Origin: Bacteroidales bacterium | GTDB taxonomy: Bacteria; Bacteroidota; Bacteroidia; Bacteroidales; NBLH01 | Reading direction: 5' to 3' | Assembly: GCA_027083715.1 (NCBI GenBank) | Contig: JALWNR010000839.1 | Coordinates: 1 to 8,933, forward strand | DNA: 8,933 nt | Part shown: in pieces, positions 6,529 to 8,933 of the stretch | How positions within the stretch are numbered: position 1 is the stretch's first letter | How the letters are laid out: every line of letters starts with the position of its first letter | The notes under the pieces: model-generated | The model's input: only the letters and a program-made list of their open reading frames with translations | The model's database searches: none | Told to the model about the DNA's origin: nothing | Translations under genes and position numbers: made by a program

Positions 6529-7291
6529 TAAGTTTTTTATTTTTTGCTTCTAAAATAGCAATTGTTGCTGCCACTACCGAAAAAATGGATACAAATATAG
6601 AAATTTGTGAGCCAATTAAAGGAACAATTAGAGGCAAAGCAAAAATACTGCCATTTGCAATGGCAATCCACTTATATTTTCTTATCATTTGTGTACTTTC
6701 TGTAACACTTAAACGTTGTCTTTCGTTAATGTAATCAATAAAAGAAAATCCATAAAAATATGCCGAAATAATAAACATAAATGCAGTTGCCAATAAACCA
6801 ACTAAAGGAATAAAGCTGAGAAAAAAAGCAGGGATTATAATTAAAGTTTCCAAAAATAAGTTTCGTATAGCCATTAATATACCCCTGAATGTATCTGATA
6901 TCAAATGTTTAAATCTAAATTTGTATTCATTTCCTGTTAATATTTGCTCTGTTTTTTCCGAAAGATAAGATAGAAACGGCGACATAATTATTAATACAAT
7001 ATATCCTCCAAAATAGGCAAAAGCAATCAGAAAAACTATTTCAGTAATAAAACTTATTAGCCCTTTAAAAATTCCTCCCCAAAATTCTGAGTTTTGAATA
7101 AAATCCCAATCCGTGGTCAAACTTTTCAGGTATTCTGATAAATCATTGATATAACTTTGTACTACGGCAAAAATCAGAATACTTAAAATTAAAGGGACAA
7201 TGAGTGTCCAAGCCATTCTATTTTTAAAAATAAAACGAAAAGCTTTTCCGTAGGCAGACAGTCCAATTTTTATTTGTTGAATTACAGACAC
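6521..7291 (-). CDS. EI24 domain-containing (CysZ-like) inner membrane protein
   Basis: This is a 256-residue polytopic membrane protein of the EI24/CysZ-like family (PF07264 type). Hydrophobic segments lie at about residues 27-45, 78-108, 148-182 and 210-247, split by two amphipathic or charged stretches. The family pattern is visible at the start (GLSAYGKAFRFIFKNRMAWTL, with WTL closing near residue 30), at SPFLSYLSEKTE (104-115), and in FMFIISAYFYGFSFIDYINER (171-191). CysZ in E. coli is linked to sulfate uptake, but Bacteroidota members are untested and the sequence does not show the substrate. The start is GTG at 7291: it gives the normal N-terminus of the family, whereas the first internal ATG (codon 26) would remove it. 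A purine-rich AAAGAAAA precedes the GTG. It overlaps mqnA by 8 bases downstream and is preceded on its own strand by the heptamer repeat and creD. Confidence 0.85.
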   Translation of the reverse strand: MSVIQQIKIGLSAYGKAFRFIFKNRMAWTLIVPLILSILIFAVVQSYINDLSEYLKSLTTDWDFIQNSEFWGGIFKGLISFITEIVFLIAFAYFGGYIVLIIMSPFLSYLSEKTEQILTGNEYKFRFKHLISDTFRGILMAIRNLFLETLIIIPAFFLSFIPLVGLLATAFMFIISAYFYGFSFIDYINERQRLSVTESTQMIRKYKWIAIANGSIFALPLIVPLIGSQISIFVSIFSVVAATIAILEAKNKKLNE

Positions 7292-7339
7292 TTTTCTTTA
7301 TTTAATATTTTATTGACTATAAATATTGATAATGGATAA

Positions 7340-7437
7340 ATACTCAATACTCAACATTCAATACTCAACACTCAATACTCAATATTCAATATTCAATATT
7401 CAATACTCAATATTCAATACTCAACATTCAATACTCA
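7340..7437. repeat. Tandem heptanucleotide array, 14 copies of AYAYTCA
   Basis: Fourteen back-to-back 7-base units fill 98 bases, with no insertions or deletions; a degenerate fifteenth (ACACCAA) follows at 7438-7444. Only positions 2 and 4 vary, always between C and T: ATACTCA seven times (units 1, 2, 4, 6, 10, 12, 14), ATATTCA four times (7, 8, 9, 11), ACATTCA twice (3, 13), ACACTCA once (5). On the - strand the unit is TGARTRT. The + strand has no G from 7336 to 7444. The array sits between creD and the EI24 gene, ending 48 bases before the GTG start. Similar heptamer repeats occur between genes in other Bacteroidota as far as I recall. Copy number is probably unstable; function is unknown. 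Confidence 0.95.
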
Positions 7438-7443
7438 ACACCA

Positions 7444-7464
7444 AGCCTCAGATACCTGACAGCT
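7444..7464 (-). other. Imperfect inverted repeat at the end of creD
   Basis: AGC-TCAG (7444-7446, 7448-7451) is followed by a four-base loop and CTGA-GCT (7456-7459, 7462-7464). In the creD-sense RNA this gives a hairpin of about seven Watson-Crick pairs plus a possible G-U pair and one bulged base, overlapping the creD stop codon. It is not followed by a U tract, so it is not a typical intrinsic terminator; it might be an RNA 3-prime stabiliser, a remnant flank of the array, or chance. Confidence 0.35.
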
Positions 7465-8800
7465 AACTTCTCTTCATATCGTACCAATCAATTTTTCGGG
7501 TCAAATACATAATTATTGCCATGATGATAAATAAACCGATACTACCCATTAATAAAGCATAATCTTGCAATTGAAGGGTTACATATACAAAACCGTATAA
7601 TATGATTAAACTGAGTCCGGTAATGGCAGTTTCACGCATATTTTTATAAATACTTTTAGAATAAAGAGTTACTAATGAGATGGTTGCAATACCACTTATT
7701 ATGTAAGCAATATTAAAGCCCCAATGCTCTGAAAAAGCTAAAAGTAAAGCATAAAATATGATTAAAGCCAGACCAGCCAATAAATATTGTATCGGATGAA
7801 TACGTTTTTTTGCCAAAACTTCTACAAAAAAGAAGATTAAAAATGTAAAAGCTATTATCATAATAGCATATTTGGCACTTCGTTCTGATTTTTTATAATG
7901 ATCAACCGGAACAATTAAATCTACACCAAAATTTGACATATTGATATTGTAAAAACTTCCTACCCATTTTTGTGGGTAAGCTCGGTTTAAGTTTAAAACT
8001 TGCCAGTTGGCTGTAAAACTTTTGTTGTTTTCATCAAGTTTATAGTTATCCGGTAAAAAAGCACCTTGAAAACTAGGGTGTTCCCAATTTGCCATCAAAT
8101 CTACATTAGTAGTTTTTCCAACCGGTGTAAAATACAAGTATTGGCTTCCGCGTAATCTTAAATTAAAAGAAAAATGATTATTAATAGAATCTTTTGTAAT
8201 ATTTATTCGGGTACTGATGCCCGTTTGTAATACATCATATGTTTCTAATCCCGAATTAAAAAAATAATTTTTTCCATCCCATTCCAATTTAACTGCATCT
8301 TTAATTCCACGCATATCTGTGATACCAATAGACATAGCTGCTTCATCCCAAAGAATATCCTTATTATCAATTTTCCATTCACTAAAATCAAAATCTTTAA
8401 AACTTCCGGTAAATTCTAATGTTGTGGTATAAACTACTACTTCATAAATTCCTCGGTGTCGTTTTTCCGATTCTACAAGGCAGTTTATATTTAATTTTTC
8501 CGGCAAAAAATGGGCAAATTCTATTTTTTCGTAGATTTCTTTTTTTTCGTTTATATAATTTTTTTTGTAGGGGATACTAATAATTGGACCACTGAGCGTT
8601 TGAGCTTTGCCCCAAATAGAACTTACTTCGGTAATTGCATCGGCACTACGATACTGGCGCTCATGAATAAGCGATTCAACCATTGAGGCAGGAATCAATA
8701 AAATCAATACCAAAAATGCAACAGAAAAAATTTTTACGGTAACAGAGTATTTCATCCAATCATTAAATTTATCAAAAAAGTTTTTGTCGGTTTGTGTCAT
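7463..8800 (-). CDS. creD: CreD, inner-membrane envelope-integrity protein
   Basis: This is a 445-residue CreD-family inner membrane protein. One N-terminal membrane segment (about 21-45) is followed by ERQYRSADAITEVSSIWGKAQTLSGPIISIPY (47-78 in full), a strong family signature, then a large periplasmic beta-rich domain to about residue 305. Five closely packed C-terminal membrane segments follow (about 311-328, 338-356, 362-380, 393-411, 413-432), with the hallmark LQDYALLMGSIGLF and MYLTRKIDWY near the end. In E. coli creD is induced by the CreBC two-component system and affects envelope integrity and colicin tolerance; its biochemical activity is unknown. I chose the ATG at 8800, since the frame can be extended only to a TTG at 8824 that adds eight poorly placed residues and gives an N-terminus less like the family. 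An upstream gene on the same strand stops 25 bases before this ATG, so creD is probably its operon partner. Confidence 0.92.
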   Translation of the reverse strand: MTQTDKNFFDKFNDWMKYSVTVKIFSVAFLVLILLIPASMVESLIHERQYRSADAITEVSSIWGKAQTLSGPIISIPYKKNYINEKKEIYEKIEFAHFLPEKLNINCLVESEKRHRGIYEVVVYTTTLEFTGSFKDFDFSEWKIDNKDILWDEAAMSIGITDMRGIKDAVKLEWDGKNYFFNSGLETYDVLQTGISTRINITKDSINNHFSFNLRLRGSQYLYFTPVGKTTNVDLMANWEHPSFQGAFLPDNYKLDENNKSFTANWQVLNLNRAYPQKWVGSFYNINMSNFGVDLIVPVDHYKKSERSAKYAIMIIAFTFLIFFFVEVLAKKRIHPIQYLLAGLALIIFYALLLAFSEHWGFNIAYIISGIATISLVTLYSKSIYKNMRETAITGLSLIILYGFVYVTLQLQDYALLMGSIGLFIIMAIIMYLTRKIDWYDMKRS

Positions 8801-8825
8801 GGTCTTACGTTTTAATTTTTGCAAT

Positions 8826-8933
8826 TTAAACGTTTTTTTCTACAATTTTATCAATTGTTTCAATAATTTCATTACGCAAATTAATCATTTTCTTAAAATC
8901 ATCCCTGTTTTTATTTAAAAGATATACCCATTG
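8826..8933 (-). CDS. C-terminal end of an unrecognised gene (partial)
   Basis: The frame is open from the window edge (8933) to a TAA at 8826-8828, giving 35 residues: QWVYLLNKNRDDFKKMINL (first 19) followed by a highly charged helical tail ending KIVEKNV. The tail looks like a soluble, amphipathic helix. It stops 25 bases before the creD ATG on the same strand, so it probably precedes creD in one operon. In Bacteroidota creD is often preceded by a small winged-helix regulator, but this tail is not a clear match to one, so I leave the product open. Confidence 0.6.
   Translation of the reverse strand, partial: QWVYLLNKNRDDFKKMINLRNEIIETIDKIVEKNV

Noticed and set aside
6330..6734. 134-residue + strand frame opposite mqnA and the EI24 gene
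   Set aside because: It is the antisense shadow of two genes with strong family signatures; its residue make-up is what AT-rich antisense DNA yields.
7340..7437. CRISPR array
   Set aside because: Units are 7 bases and contiguous with no spacers.
7332..7466. A 44-residue + strand frame with a repeating heptapeptide (YSILNIQ-like), from ATG at 7332 to TAA at 7464-7466
   Set aside because: It is a direct consequence of the stop-free 7-base repeat being read as 21-base peptide repeats; it has no ribosome site and runs into the creD stop region antisense. Better explained as a repeat array than a gene.
8801..8824. TTG start extending creD by eight residues
   Set aside because: The ATG at 8800 gives a normal CreD N-terminus, and TTG would sit one base after the upstream stop with no visible ribosome site.
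1..8933. A defence, toxin-antitoxin, phage or transposon module
   Set aside because: No nuclease, transposase, integrase, reverse transcriptase, helicase or toxin-like motif was found in any gene; the content is envelope and housekeeping.

Overview
The window is AT-rich and gene-dense, and almost certainly comes from the Bacteroidota (Bacteroidetes), probably a Bacteroidales/Marinilabiliales-type or other environmental lineage. The evidence is a DUF4918/SMUG2-like uracil-DNA glycosylase, a head-GIN (DUF2807) lipoprotein, a long Bacteroidota-type acyloxyacyl hydrolase, a MqnA of the futalosine menaquinone route, a CreD with the typical C-terminal signature, TAnnTTTG-like promoter sequences, and no strong Shine-Dalgarno sites. 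Genus cannot be determined from the sequence. No rRNA, tRNA, CRISPR, insertion sequence or phage gene was seen, and no gene-free stretch reaches 300 bases; the longest is the 171 bases at 7292-7462.

Layout. At 1-91 there may be the tail of an upstream membrane protein. On the + strand, 169-1848 encodes an LTA-synthase/sulfatase-fold membrane protein whose catalytic residues appear lost, and 1893-2567 encodes a SMUG-type DNA glycosylase. A secreted Bacteroidota protein of unknown function (2570-3784, - strand) converges on the glycosylase gene with 2 bases between them. From a divergent 125-base gap, a + strand pair begins: a DUF2807 lipoprotein (3910-4647) and a PagL-like outer-membrane acyloxyacyl hydrolase (4647-5747), joined by a TAATG stop/start overlap. 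On the - strand, reading right to left, are the end of an unrecognised gene (8826-8933), creD (7463-8800), a 14-copy heptanucleotide tandem repeat (7340-7437), an EI24-family membrane protein starting with GTG (6521-7291), and mqnA (5737-6528), which overlaps the EI24 gene by 8 bases. mqnA and the hydrolase gene overlap tail to tail by 11 bases.

The shared theme is the cell envelope: a degenerate periplasmic phosphoglycerol-transferase-like protein, a surface lipoprotein, a lipid A-modifying barrel, the envelope-integrity protein CreD and an EI24 membrane protein. The glycosylase (DNA repair) and mqnA (quinone synthesis) are housekeeping. No complete new defence or mobile system was found. 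The observations most worth a second look are the apparent pseudoenzyme at 169-1848, the heptamer array between creD and the EI24 gene with its transition-only variants and dimeric order, and the coupled lipoprotein/acyloxyacyl hydrolase pair.
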